Assembly (NCBI GenBank): GCA_028711405.1
Contig: JAQTSH010000100.1
Coordinates: forward strand, 1 to 6,112
Source of the DNA: Methanoregula sp.
Lineage (GTDB): Archaea > Halobacteriota > Methanomicrobia > Methanomicrobiales > Methanospirillaceae
DNA: 6,112 nt
Reading direction: 5' to 3'
Positions 1 through 5,855 of this stretch are shown piece by piece (the first letter of the stretch is position 1; each line of letters starts with the position of its first letter). The notes beneath the pieces are model-generated. The model had not been told where the DNA came from. It saw only the letters and a program-made list of their open reading frames with translations, and made no database searches. The position numbers were made by a program, and so were the translations under genes.

Positions 1-19
1 ATATAACTATTATCTTCTC

Positions 20-31
20 AGTTATATAACT
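20..31. promoter_or_regulatory. 12-bp perfect palindrome, AT-rich, possible operator or TATA site
   Basis: AGTTATATAACT is its own reverse complement. A partial second copy (ATATAACTA) lies at 1-9 and repeats directly at 24-32. The core TTATATAA would serve as an archaeal TATA box on either strand, and the symmetry would suit a dimeric repressor. No gene lies within the window on its left side, so its target cannot be seen. This is a sequence observation only; the function is a guess. Confidence 0.25.
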
Positions 32-75
32 AAGCCCCCATTTCTTCATTCACGACTCCTCGCGGGAGCAGGATC

Positions 76-285
76 TCAAGGGGATAAAATCTGAAATACT
101 AGGTTTGAATATGTGCGAACGCCGAGAATATGATTATCAATATCCTGTATCAATTCCGGGCATTTTTGCATCAAATCCCGGAAGATTCCCCGGCTGACAA
201 TATCAGAATGCATCTGCTGACGGTGATTGTGATAGTGTTATGTTACGATGTTGTCGATCACTTCGTCGAAAGGTGTTTTCATCAT
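76..285 (-). pseudogene. Short reading frame after the methyltransferase, interrupted by in-frame TAA; possible remnant of a partner gene
   Basis: This frame begins with tandem ATG codons (285-280) two bases after the methyltransferase TGA (289-287), the spacing expected for translational coupling. It reads MMKTPFDEVIDNIVT, meets a TAA at 240-238, and continues in the same frame for 53 codons to a TGA at 78-76. The second part is protein-like, with segments such as SDIVSRGIFRDLMQKCP and ELIQDIDNHILGVRTYSN. Because the frame is unchanged across the TAA, a single nonsense mutation in an originally longer gene is the simplest reading. Its place behind a methyltransferase suggests a cognate restriction endonuclease or specificity partner, but I recognise no catalytic motif and name no family. 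At under 70 codons it would be only an N-terminal stub of a typical endonuclease. It could instead be a chance open frame. Confidence 0.45.
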
Positions 286-286
286 A

Positions 287-1702
287 TCATCCGTTTACGG
301 CGATGTTAGCAGAATCTTCAGGACCGTGAAGAAGGCTGGTTTTCTGCCCAGACAGCCATCCATTTTCCAGGATGCTGAAGGGGACCGGTACCTGTTTCAA
401 TATCGTGCTCTGTAACCGGAGAAATCCGTTCGCTGCCCGCTGGCAATTTGATTCCAGCCACAACCGGACCTCACTGGAATTGAGATAATCGTTGAGCACT
501 TCGAGATGGTCGGGATTCTTTGGAATGATATAATATACCGAATGGCTCGGGACAATTTCCCCCGACTCGTCAATCCTGAAGAAGGGTTTTTCCGTGATAT
601 CCTTGCAGAGAATTTTCCGTTGCAGTATCTGGTTAAGCGGTGGATTTTCATGGAATGCGTACCAGGGTTTTTTTGCCGTGCAGGTCCGTTTCAGCAAGCG
701 GCAGTGATTTTCGGGAATCAGTAAAAATTCTTTCAATGCACCAAGCTGGCTTTCCGGGATCAGTTTCCCATTCGCTTCGTAGGGAGTAATCATTTCCAGA
801 TCCGACTGGACCACATAAGAATTCAATGACAGATCTCTTCCGGTTATTGTCGGGAATGAATACTTTTTCAGGTTTCTGGGAATCCCGTTCTTTTTGTGGA
901 CAAAGACTGCATCTACTCCAGTCGCCACTCCGCAACTGACCCGAAGACATATCTCACCCAGCGTACAATACCCGGCTTTCTTCTCTGTTTTTCCGTAGAG
1001 GGAGGGAAACGCAGATGTACCGTCTTTTGGCATCTCAACAGATTTTGTATTACCATCCCGGAACACTATCGTAGTCGGCCCATCTAATTTCCGATGAGTT
1101 ATTGTAGTAACTGCCGGGTACGTGACTAAGTTCCTGAATGATTGTTCATGGATCAGATCGATCTCATCAATGGAATATTCCGACAGGATGATCCTGAGCT
1201 GGGACGCACTTTTTACCGAAAGATATTTTTCCGGGGTTATGAAGACGAGTCTCCCATCTTTTTTCAAACAATGGAGCGCCTGTTCGAAGAAGAGGAAATA
1301 GAGATCAAACCGTCCTGTTGCCGAGTGAAACCTCGTGCGGTATTCCCTCTTTTCCTGCTTGGTTAACCCGGTAATGGGAACGTACGGAGGATTTGCGATG
1401 ATAAACTCAAATTTCCTCCCAAGAGCCTGAAGGAGAAAGTCCGCGTGCCTGATTTGTATTGAAGGGTATCCTGAATATTTTTCACACGCTATAACGATAT
1501 GATTGGGATCGGAATCGACACCGGCAATGCGGGGGATTTTCTGGTTGTTCTTATCGCACCACCGGATTATCCCATCGATAAACGCCCCCCGTCCGCAACC
1601 GGGATCCAGAAGAGTGTCTTCCGGTGTCGGCGGCATTTTATCAAATAATTTTGCCACCATAAGATCAACGACAGGTAGAGGAGTTGGGACAAACCCTTTC
1701 AT
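287..1702 (-). CDS. N6-adenine-specific DNA methyltransferase (TaqI/Eco57I-like, gamma class)
   Basis: The 471-aa product should transfer a methyl group from S-adenosylmethionine to the N6 of adenine at a specific DNA site. Class I methyltransferase motifs occur in order: motif X FVPTPLPVVDLM (about 4-15), SAM-binding motif I LLDPGCGRGAF (31-41), acidic motif II GVDSD (61-65), HADFL (86-90), catalytic motif IV NPPY (104-107), then GRFDLYFLFFEQAL (130-143) and ITPEKYL (155-161). Residues from about 245 to 440 form the probable target-recognition domain. The X-I-IV-TRD order fits the gamma class of TaqI-like and Eco57I-like enzymes. The ATG at 1702 is preceded by an AGGAA-type ribosome site (1713-1708) at about 6 bases. 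Length and motifs look intact. No intact endonuclease is visible, so this may be an orphan methyltransferase or a type IIG/R-M remnant. Target sequence cannot be read from the protein. Confidence 0.9.
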   Translation of the reverse strand: MKGFVPTPLPVVDLMVAKLFDKMPPTPEDTLLDPGCGRGAFIDGIIRWCDKNNQKIPRIAGVDSDPNHIVIACEKYSGYPSIQIRHADFLLQALGRKFEFIIANPPYVPITGLTKQEKREYRTRFHSATGRFDLYFLFFEQALHCLKKDGRLVFITPEKYLSVKSASQLRIILSEYSIDEIDLIHEQSFRNLVTYPAVTTITHRKLDGPTTIVFRDGNTKSVEMPKDGTSAFPSLYGKTEKKAGYCTLGEICLRVSCGVATGVDAVFVHKKNGIPRNLKKYSFPTITGRDLSLNSYVVQSDLEMITPYEANGKLIPESQLGALKEFLLIPENHCRLLKRTCTAKKPWYAFHENPPLNQILQRKILCKDITEKPFFRIDESGEIVPSHSVYYIIPKNPDHLEVLNDYLNSSEVRLWLESNCQRAANGFLRLQSTILKQVPVPFSILENGWLSGQKTSLLHGPEDSANIAVNG

Positions 1703-1766
1703 AAGAATTTCCTATTCATATCTGAAGGATCGGGGGTATTAAGGATATCGGACGGACCCTGAAAGT

Positions 1767-1776
1767 AAACATATAT
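1767..1776 (-). promoter_or_regulatory. Candidate TATA box for the methyltransferase gene
   Basis: On the minus strand the run ATATATGTTT lies about 65 bases upstream of the methyltransferase ATG. Archaeal transcription would then start near 1740-1745 and leave a leader of about 40 bases that contains the AGGAA ribosome site. No clear purine-rich BRE is visible next to it. The box sits only about 16 bases from the edge of the inverted-repeat element at 1792, so that element would lie directly upstream of the promoter. Confidence 0.3.
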
Positions 1777-1791
1777 CACTATCAGGAAAAA

Positions 1792-1983
1792 CCGGCTCTG
1801 TCTAAAAAGGAAGTGATTTTTGGGGTATCAAGCACCGGCGATTTGAGTTTGTCAATTTAATTAAAGACTAACTTTCCGAGTTTTTACCAATTAGGTTTCA
1901 ATCTGGTCGAGTTTACATATCCAAACATAACTTGTAGTTGTACATTTTACGCATATTATCACTGGATTTTTAGACAGAGCCGG
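1792..1983. mobile_element. MITE-like non-autonomous element with perfect 17-bp terminal inverted repeats
   Basis: The left end CCGGCTCTGTCTAAAAA (1792-1808) is matched base for base by its reverse complement at 1967-1983. After a short mismatched stretch, an inner AGTGAT match extends both ends. The 192-bp span is more AT-rich than the coding regions and has no meaningful open frame, as expected of a MITE or an internally deleted insertion sequence. The sequence CCGG appears at both outer edges (1792-1795 and 1980-1983). It is a palindrome, so it could be a 4-bp target duplication or simply part of the repeat; this fixes the ends only to within a few bases. The minus-strand interior has a tiny ATG frame of 13 codons, too short to call a gene. 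The source insertion-sequence family is not identifiable from this window. Confidence 0.75.
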
Positions 1984-2206
1984 CGACCCGGCCAAGTGCG
2001 ACCCAGCTTTGAGACGATCCCCGGGCTTGTGTCTTTTCGATCTATTGTTTGGGCGTCAGGGTAAAACTGTTGTATCCGGCTTGTTTTCTAATCCCCTCGA
2101 ATTCGATGGGATTAAAATCCGGGTTGTTGAGCTGCTCCCAGATACCGAGGACTTCGATACCCCCTTTTCCGCAATCGTCCAGCCAGCGCTTTGTCGGGAT
2201 TCATAG
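1984..2206 (-). pseudogene. Broken KilA-N domain remnant
   Basis: The minus strand encodes LGIWEQLNNPDFNPIEF followed by EGIRKQAGYNSFTLTPKQ. From memory this matches the core of KilA-N domains, DNA-binding modules common in phage and mobile-element proteins. The gene is clearly dead. The codon after LTPKQ is TAG (2044-2042), where family members usually have tryptophan before IEKT, so TGG-to-TAG is likely. IEKT follows in frame, and GIVSK-like residues then continue in a second frame near 2023-1995. On the N-terminal side a TGA at 2203-2201 interrupts the frame, and NPDKA, another KilA-N-like piece, lies in a different frame at about 2204-2187. Downstream the remnant ends exactly at the inverted-repeat element. 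No C-terminal half of the domain is seen beyond that element. Confidence 0.7.
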
Positions 2207-2296
2207 CCGGAAGGTGTGCCAGAATGTGATCGCCATATGTTCACCTTTTACCCGGTCTACATCGCGAACGAATAATGGAAAGACATCATTGTTTTA

Positions 2297-2408
2297 CCCT
2301 GGGGGCACATGGGGCACGTATACCCCATTTTCCGAAAAGTCCTTCGTAAGAATAGTACAGAAAAAAAATCCCGGAAATGACCCTCAATGTGCCCCATGTG
2401 CCCCCGGG
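2297..2408. repeat. Inverted pair of tandem nonamers (17-bp perfect arms, 71-bp spacer)
   Basis: GGGGGCACATGGGGCAC at 2301-2317 is the exact reverse complement of 2389-2405, and looser matching extends outward (CCCT at 2297-2300 against CGGG at 2405-2408). Each arm is itself a tandem repeat. On the left GGGGCACAT is followed by GGGGCACGT (2302-2319); on the right ATGTGCCCC occurs twice (2387-2404). That makes four nonamer copies, two on each strand. The spacer is AT-rich and contains an A8 run near 2361-2368. Open frames across the region are low-complexity and look like by-products. It could be a protein-binding array, the ends of another small element, or a long RNA hairpin. Confidence 0.6.
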
Positions 2409-2517
2409 ATCTTTTCACCATCCGGTCGCAACCCATAACGATGTTCAGATTCCCAAAACCCGAATTACCAACACTCCCCAACTCCGCACCAAATCGCTCG
2501 ATTTTTCCTTCAGTGAA

Positions 2518-2620
2518 ATTCCATTCGTGAAAATTTTCACTCTGGTAAAAATCAACATCCCCAGATTTTTCCTAAAAATAATTTCGCCGGAAATTTTCCC
2601 CGGATCTTTCACAAAAAGAT
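2518..2620. repeat. AT-rich dispersed repeat, copy A
   Basis: This copy and 5993-6095 share a common order of blocks at near-identical spacing: ATTCC, then CG-GAAAATTT, then GA-TTTTTCC, then AATTTCGCCGGAAATTTTC (2580-2598), then a CAAAAA-AT tail. The AATTTCG core matches the second copy in 20 of 21 positions (2580-2600 against 6054-6074). The middle, about 2538-2558, is poorly conserved. Copy A also contains the 14-bp palindrome GTGAAAATTTTCAC (2527-2540). No protein product is convincing. This looks like a diverged non-coding repeat family; no function is evident. Confidence 0.5.
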
Positions 2621-2975
2621 TTTCCGGCAAACCCCCGGTTCGCAATTTTCCAAAAATGCCGCATCGCACTATTCGCCAGAGTCCTACATCCGGGCACTGC
2701 CTAATGTAATCGACATTGAAAAACAGAAACTGTGCCGGCTCCTGAAAAAAAATATGCGAATTGTACGGAATTTTTACCGGAAAATTTTTGAAAATTTTTT
2801 AGCAACGTGTTCTCAATGGAGAATGATTTCCTGGATCACGCGCCTTTCAAAATATTTCTCTGACACGGTCCAGGAACTGCAAGCTTTCCGTCTGGCATTC
2901 CCACCGACGATATACGTCGTATTCTGCTCCCACAATCCCCCTATATTACAGTGCAGATCCGGGCTTCCACTGGAA
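2621..2975. other. Non-coding stretch, possibly with a gene scrap
   Basis: No intact gene is visible. In the plus frame, about 2661-2753 reads SHYSPESYIRALPNVID followed by EKQKLCRLLKKNM. This is more protein-like than its surroundings and could be a scrap of a decayed gene, but I recognise no family. The frame then enters an AT-rich patch at 2754-2803 with GGAATTTTTACCGGAAAATT and A/T runs, which resembles the AT-rich repeat at 2518-2620. The remainder to 2975 shows no features I can support. Confidence 0.3.
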
Positions 2976-3017
2976 CCTGTCACGGGTATCTGACCTGTCA
3001 CGGGTCAGATGACCCGT
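2976..3017 (+). repeat. 12-bp direct repeat with two overlapping, mutually exclusive hairpins
   Basis: CCTGTCACGGGT occurs at 2976-2987 and again at 2994-3005 (18-base period). Two stems compete for the same bases: ATCTGACC (2988-2995) pairs with GGTCAGAT (3003-3010) across a 7-base loop, and ACGGGTCA (3000-3007) pairs with TGACCCGT (3010-3017) across a 2-base gap. Both have eight base pairs and cannot form together. The arrangement resembles a switchable leader or a cluster of operator half-sites (ACGGGTCA/TGACCCGT). No T-tract follows, so it is not a simple terminator. Confidence 0.45.
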
Positions 3018-3018
3018 C

Positions 3019-3261
3019 TTGGGGGATCATGAGATCCTGTCTACGACGGTATCCGACGTGAACTCGACTCCGACCCCCAAAACAGGCATTCCTTCGGTTA
3101 TCCGCACCCCAAGCCCGATCCAGCCTGAGATCGCCCGTCCAAACGATGCTAAATACGGTTTTTTCCAAGCCAGATTCATGCCGAATCCAGACAAACGGAC
3201 GGCATATCGCGGACTTCGTAAAACAACCGTGTCGGTTTTTTGCGAAACTGTGATATTTTGA
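3019..3261 (+). other. Doubtful 80-codon open frame with TTG start
   Basis: A plus-strand frame runs from TTG (3019) to TGA (3259-3261), and a TGA lies just upstream at 3010-3012. It has no ribosome site, no recognisable domain, and a proline/threonine-rich low-complexity N-terminal half. A terminator-like hairpin at 3217-3244 falls inside it, which argues against its being a gene. I list it only because it fills most of an otherwise empty stretch; a chance open frame is more likely. Confidence 0.15.
3217..3244. terminator. Hairpin with T-tract, terminator-like
   Basis: AACCG (3225-3229) pairs with CGGTT (3233-3237) across a 3-base loop. Four A (3220-3223) can then pair with four T (3238-3241) past a bulged C, and the T-run ends the structure on the plus strand. 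Archaeal termination depends mainly on T-tracts, and another T6 run lies at about 3160-3165. No intact upstream plus-strand gene is visible, so any role is uncertain. Confidence 0.3.
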
Positions 3262-3331
3262 GCAACCCGGACCTTCCCCCGGTCAGGAGTCTCCGACGGA
3301 GAAGTGAGTTGAGCGGAGTGCAGGTCACATC

Positions 3332-3851
3332 ATGTCCCAGGGTGTCCCCACCACCAGGGATGCAGTCCGGTTCCTGACAGCGCACAAGAATAAGGGCAAG
3401 GAGTTCCCGGTTGTCTTTGTCATCGACATGGCATACCAGCGGTTCCCGCAGCGCTACCGGTCCAAGCAGTTCTACGTGCCAAACGACCTGTCGAAAGGTC
3501 TCAAGACCGGCGACGATGAGAAGAAACTTTTCGAGCAGGAGGAGCGCCGGCTCTGCAACGTAGTGATGACGCGGGCGCAGGTGCGGCTGTATTTTGTCCG
3601 TGCACAAGGGTAAGGAGTGAACAAGCGTGAGACGAAGCCCTCGCAGTTTCTTGAAAAGCAACGCTACACGACAAACCCGCTCACCCGGATCGAGCGCAAA
3701 TCCCCGCCCGGTCATGGTTGCGGTCGAGCCTTCAGTGTCACCGCTCGAAGATCTGGTGCGCCAAACCCGGGATCATGAGAAGGCGGCAATCGACCAGGGG
3801 CAGTACCACACTGCGCTCCAGCGGCTTGTGGAACTTGAGAAACTCCGGTTG
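3332..3851 (+). pseudogene. Fragment of a UvrD/Rep-type DNA helicase, C-terminal part, with nonsense codon and frameshift
   Basis: The 93 codons from ATG 3332 show the end of a superfamily 1A helicase. TAHKNKGKEFPVVFVIDMA (16-34) corresponds to the region after motif IV/V, and EERRLCNVVMTRAQ (70-83) to motif VI with its arginine finger. The Walker A and earlier motifs are absent, so it cannot act as a helicase. A TAA at 3611-3613 stops the frame, yet helicase-like sequence continues in the same frame (NKRETKPSQFLEKQ, YTTNPLTRIE) to about 3695. This suggests a tyrosine codon became TAA. A frameshift then moves the homology into another frame, seen from about 3711 as VMVAVEPSVSPLEDLV and then AAIDQGQYHTALQRLVELEK to 3851. 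That linker resembles UvrD-like proteins of methanogens. Codon use is GC-richer than in the AT-rich repeats upstream. A long minus-strand open frame here is its shadow. Confidence 0.75.
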
Positions 3852-3917
3852 AATCGCGAGAGAAAAAAGTGTTCATGGCGGATTAGCCAAAGGAAACCGT
3901 GGATATGCGAGATCCAG

Positions 3918-4091
3918 AGCAGGAAGCCCGGGGTCAACGGGATCGTAAAGATCATAACAGAAAAACTCCCTAAAAAGGTTACGAAAACAGAAACTGTTGT
4001 GGTCAATATATGCCCACACTGCGGAAATCACGAGTTAAGAGGGAGCCAGGAGACCCGGACCGCCGCATATTCCCTACCGGCATCCGGTTAG
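3918..4091 (+). pseudogene. Scrap of a transposase-like protein with a zinc-ribbon knuckle
   Basis: In the frame that ends at TAG 4089-4091, the residues SRKPGVNGIVKIITEKLPK and TETVVVNICPHCGNHELRG followed by SQETRT resemble the N-terminal zinc-binding region of IS66-type and related transposases. There a KPG-NG segment precedes a CPxCG knuckle and an ETRT-like run. Only the first CPHC pair is present. The sequence after ETRT (AAYSLPASG) has lost the match and the frame stops, so the catalytic part is missing. It begins about 65 bases after the helicase remnant in the same reading frame, giving a false fusion of 154 codons from a GTG at 3627. The family assignment is from memory and tentative; another zinc-ribbon protein is possible. 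Confidence 0.45.
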
Positions 4092-4102
4092 AAGACACGT
4101 CA

Positions 4103-4110
4103 TTTAACTA
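4103..4110 (+). promoter_or_regulatory. Candidate TATA box of the PAS gene, leaderless transcription
   Basis: TTTAACTA is centred about 27 bases upstream of the ATG at 4134, the usual archaeal distance from TATA box to transcription start. No Shine-Dalgarno sequence precedes the ATG, and the interval is AT/C-rich. Both facts fit a leaderless transcript that begins at or very near the start codon. The match to consensus is modest. Confidence 0.35.
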
Positions 4111-4133
4111 CTCCTCAATTCCAAATACATAGT

Positions 4134-5855
4134 ATGGGAGTAATTGAGCAGGGGAAGATTGACCGGATCAAGCAACTCCTCAAATGGCACCCACGTGGAA
4201 TGACAATCTCGGATTTATCCACACGATTTCCCATGAACCGGAACCTTATGGCGAAGTACCTTGACCTGCTGCTCATCTCCGGGCAGGTCGAGATGCAGGT
4301 CATTGGTGCGGCAAAAGTCTATTTCCTCACGCATAGGATCCCCATCTCCGCAATGCTGGAATTCTCCTCAGACCTTGTCATCATGCTCGATGCTGATGCG
4401 CGGATACTCCAGGTCAACGAACCGGTCCTCCTGCTGTTTGATGTTAAAAAGGACGCCCTTATAGGAACGCGAATCCATGAGACAGAGATTCCCTTCATTC
4501 GGGATCTCCCCGTAAATGGGATTCCTGAAAATTTCGGGAGTGCGGGTGAGTCCGGCACTGAAATCAGCTATATGATCCAAGGTAAGAGGCATGCCTTCAG
4601 GATGAAACGGATCCCGGCTGTATTTGAAGATGGGAGCCAGGGTATAACCTTCATTATAGAAGATATCACCGTCCGGAACACGTACCAGGAAAAGTTAAAA
4701 GAGAGCGAAGAGCGGTTCCGGAGTGTTACGGAAGTGTCTCCATTTCCCATGTCAATCATCGATCCCTGCGGTTGCCACCTCTTTCTCAACCGGAGCTTTG
4801 TCACGACATTCGGTTACACGCAGGACGAGATCCCTGACGGGAAAAACTGGGTTGACCGGGCATTTCCCGATCCGGCTGATAAGGAAAAAGCGATCAAATT
4901 CTGGCACACCGGACCTACCGGAACCCCGAAAAATGAACCGAAGCCGCAGAGATTCCCGATCCACTGCAAAAACGGGACCGTCAGGAACGTCTATTTCATT
5001 CCGGTCGACCTTTTGGATGGCTCCAGGGTATTTGTCGGACGGGATGTAACCGAACAGGAGGAAGCACTCCGTTTGCGGGATCTCCTTGCGTCAATTATTC
5101 AATCTTCGGACGAGGCGCTCATCGAGCTGACACGTGAGGGCAGGATCGCCAGCTGGAATCCCGCTGCCGAACGGATGTACGGGTATCATGATGATGAAGT
5201 GCTCCGGAATCCATTCGGACTGTTGGTACCGCCCGGACATCAGGATGATCTTGAGATCTTTATGCGACGGGTCTGGCAGGGGGAATATATTCAGCGACAT
5301 GAAATGAAAATGATCCGCAAGAACGGTGCGGTGATGGATGCCCTGATAACAATCACAACGATAAAAGGAAGCGAAGGAGGAATAGCCGGGGCATCCTCCA
5401 TTGTACGGGATATCACAAAAGAAAAGATGGAGCAGCATCTGCGTGAATTTGAGGACAGGTATCGTACCCTGGTGGAGGATATCAACGTCGGGATCTACCG
5501 GAGCACCGCTGATCCGCACGGCAGGTTTGTCTGGGGGAACACGGCACTCCTGAACATTCTGGGATACCATTCCATGGTTGACCTTCAGGAAATCAATATC
5601 ATTGATGTTTTTTCCGAGCCTGATAAAAGGAAACAGCTGCTCGAAGAACTCCACCGGAACGGGTTTGTGAAAAACCGGATCCTTCCCCTGAAGAAAAAGG
5701 ATGGCACCCAGATCGCCGTGTGCGTGACAGCACTCGCAGAATTCGATGAGAAAAGACAGGTGACGCTCATCAACGGAATTGTTCAGGACATTACAGGATA
5801 TATAAACGCAGGAATCGTGCAGTCCGCCCCGGACAGTGTAAACAATTTGCTGTAA
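4134..5855 (+). CDS. HTH and multi-PAS domain sensor/regulator without kinase domain
   Basis: The 573-aa soluble protein is a predicted one-component sensor. Residues 1-65 form a winged-helix/HTH domain (IDRIKQLLKWHPRGMTISDL, then MNRNLMAKYLDLLLISGQVE), which would bind DNA. Four PAS-like modules follow: about 72-180 (ISAMLEFSSDLVIMLDADAR to FIIEDITV), 188-308 (ESEERFRSVTEVSPFPMSII to VFVGRDVTEQ), 315-430 (DLLASIIQSSDEALIELTRE to SSIVRDITKE) and 440-556 (EDRYRTLVEDINVGIYRS to INGIVQDITG). Each ends in the typical D-I/V-T motif, and the first three lead into short charged helical linkers. The second to fourth have S-box-like features. No transmembrane segment, histidine kinase, receiver or GGDEF domain is present, and the chain ends 17 residues after the last PAS. 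Signal and DNA target are unknown. Start chosen at ATG 4134, where the HTH begins intact and no earlier in-frame ATG is close. The gene stands alone. Confidence 0.9.
   Translation: MGVIEQGKIDRIKQLLKWHPRGMTISDLSTRFPMNRNLMAKYLDLLLISGQVEMQVIGAAKVYFLTHRIPISAMLEFSSDLVIMLDADARILQVNEPVLLLFDVKKDALIGTRIHETEIPFIRDLPVNGIPENFGSAGESGTEISYMIQGKRHAFRMKRIPAVFEDGSQGITFIIEDITVRNTYQEKLKESEERFRSVTEVSPFPMSIIDPCGCHLFLNRSFVTTFGYTQDEIPDGKNWVDRAFPDPADKEKAIKFWHTGPTGTPKNEPKPQRFPIHCKNGTVRNVYFIPVDLLDGSRVFVGRDVTEQEEALRLRDLLASIIQSSDEALIELTREGRIASWNPAAERMYGYHDDEVLRNPFGLLVPPGHQDDLEIFMRRVWQGEYIQRHEMKMIRKNGAVMDALITITTIKGSEGGIAGASSIVRDITKEKMEQHLREFEDRYRTLVEDINVGIYRSTADPHGRFVWGNTALLNILGYHSMVDLQEINIIDVFSEPDKRKQLLEELHRNGFVKNRILPLKKKDGTQIAVCVTALAEFDEKRQVTLINGIVQDITGYINAGIVQSAPDSVNNLL

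Noticed and set aside
238..240. TAA in the frame after the methyltransferase read as a recoded codon
   Set aside because: Methanogens can recode TAG as pyrrolysine, but this codon is TAA; a nonsense mutation or a true stop is simpler.
2257..2481. 74-codon minus-strand open frame across the nonamer repeat
   Set aside because: Its residues are the translation of the inverted nonamers and nearby low-complexity DNA; there is no ribosome site and no family.
2445..2669. 74-codon minus-strand open frame
   Set aside because: It comes from the AT-rich dispersed repeat; copy B does not preserve the frame as a protein.
2377..2709. 110-codon plus-strand open frame over the AT-rich repeat
   Set aside because: It crosses two repeat structures, is rich in F, P, K and I from AT-rich runs, and resembles no protein family.
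2976..3017. Possible short CRISPR array
   Set aside because: Only two 12-bp repeat copies with a 6-base gap; repeat and spacer lengths are far too short.
3290..3302. TCTCCGACGGAGA near-palindrome before the helicase remnant
   Set aside because: The stem is six pairs around one base, with no T-tract and no gene start that it would plausibly control; too weak to list as a site.
3176..3715. 179-codon minus-strand open frame
   Set aside because: It lies opposite the helicase remnant and in part the upstream non-coding DNA, has no recognisable motif, and its sequence is explained as the antisense of GC-rich coding remnants.
5091..5654. 187-codon minus-strand open frame
   Set aside because: It is fully antisense to the third and fourth PAS modules, whose protein motifs are clear; it has no domain of its own.
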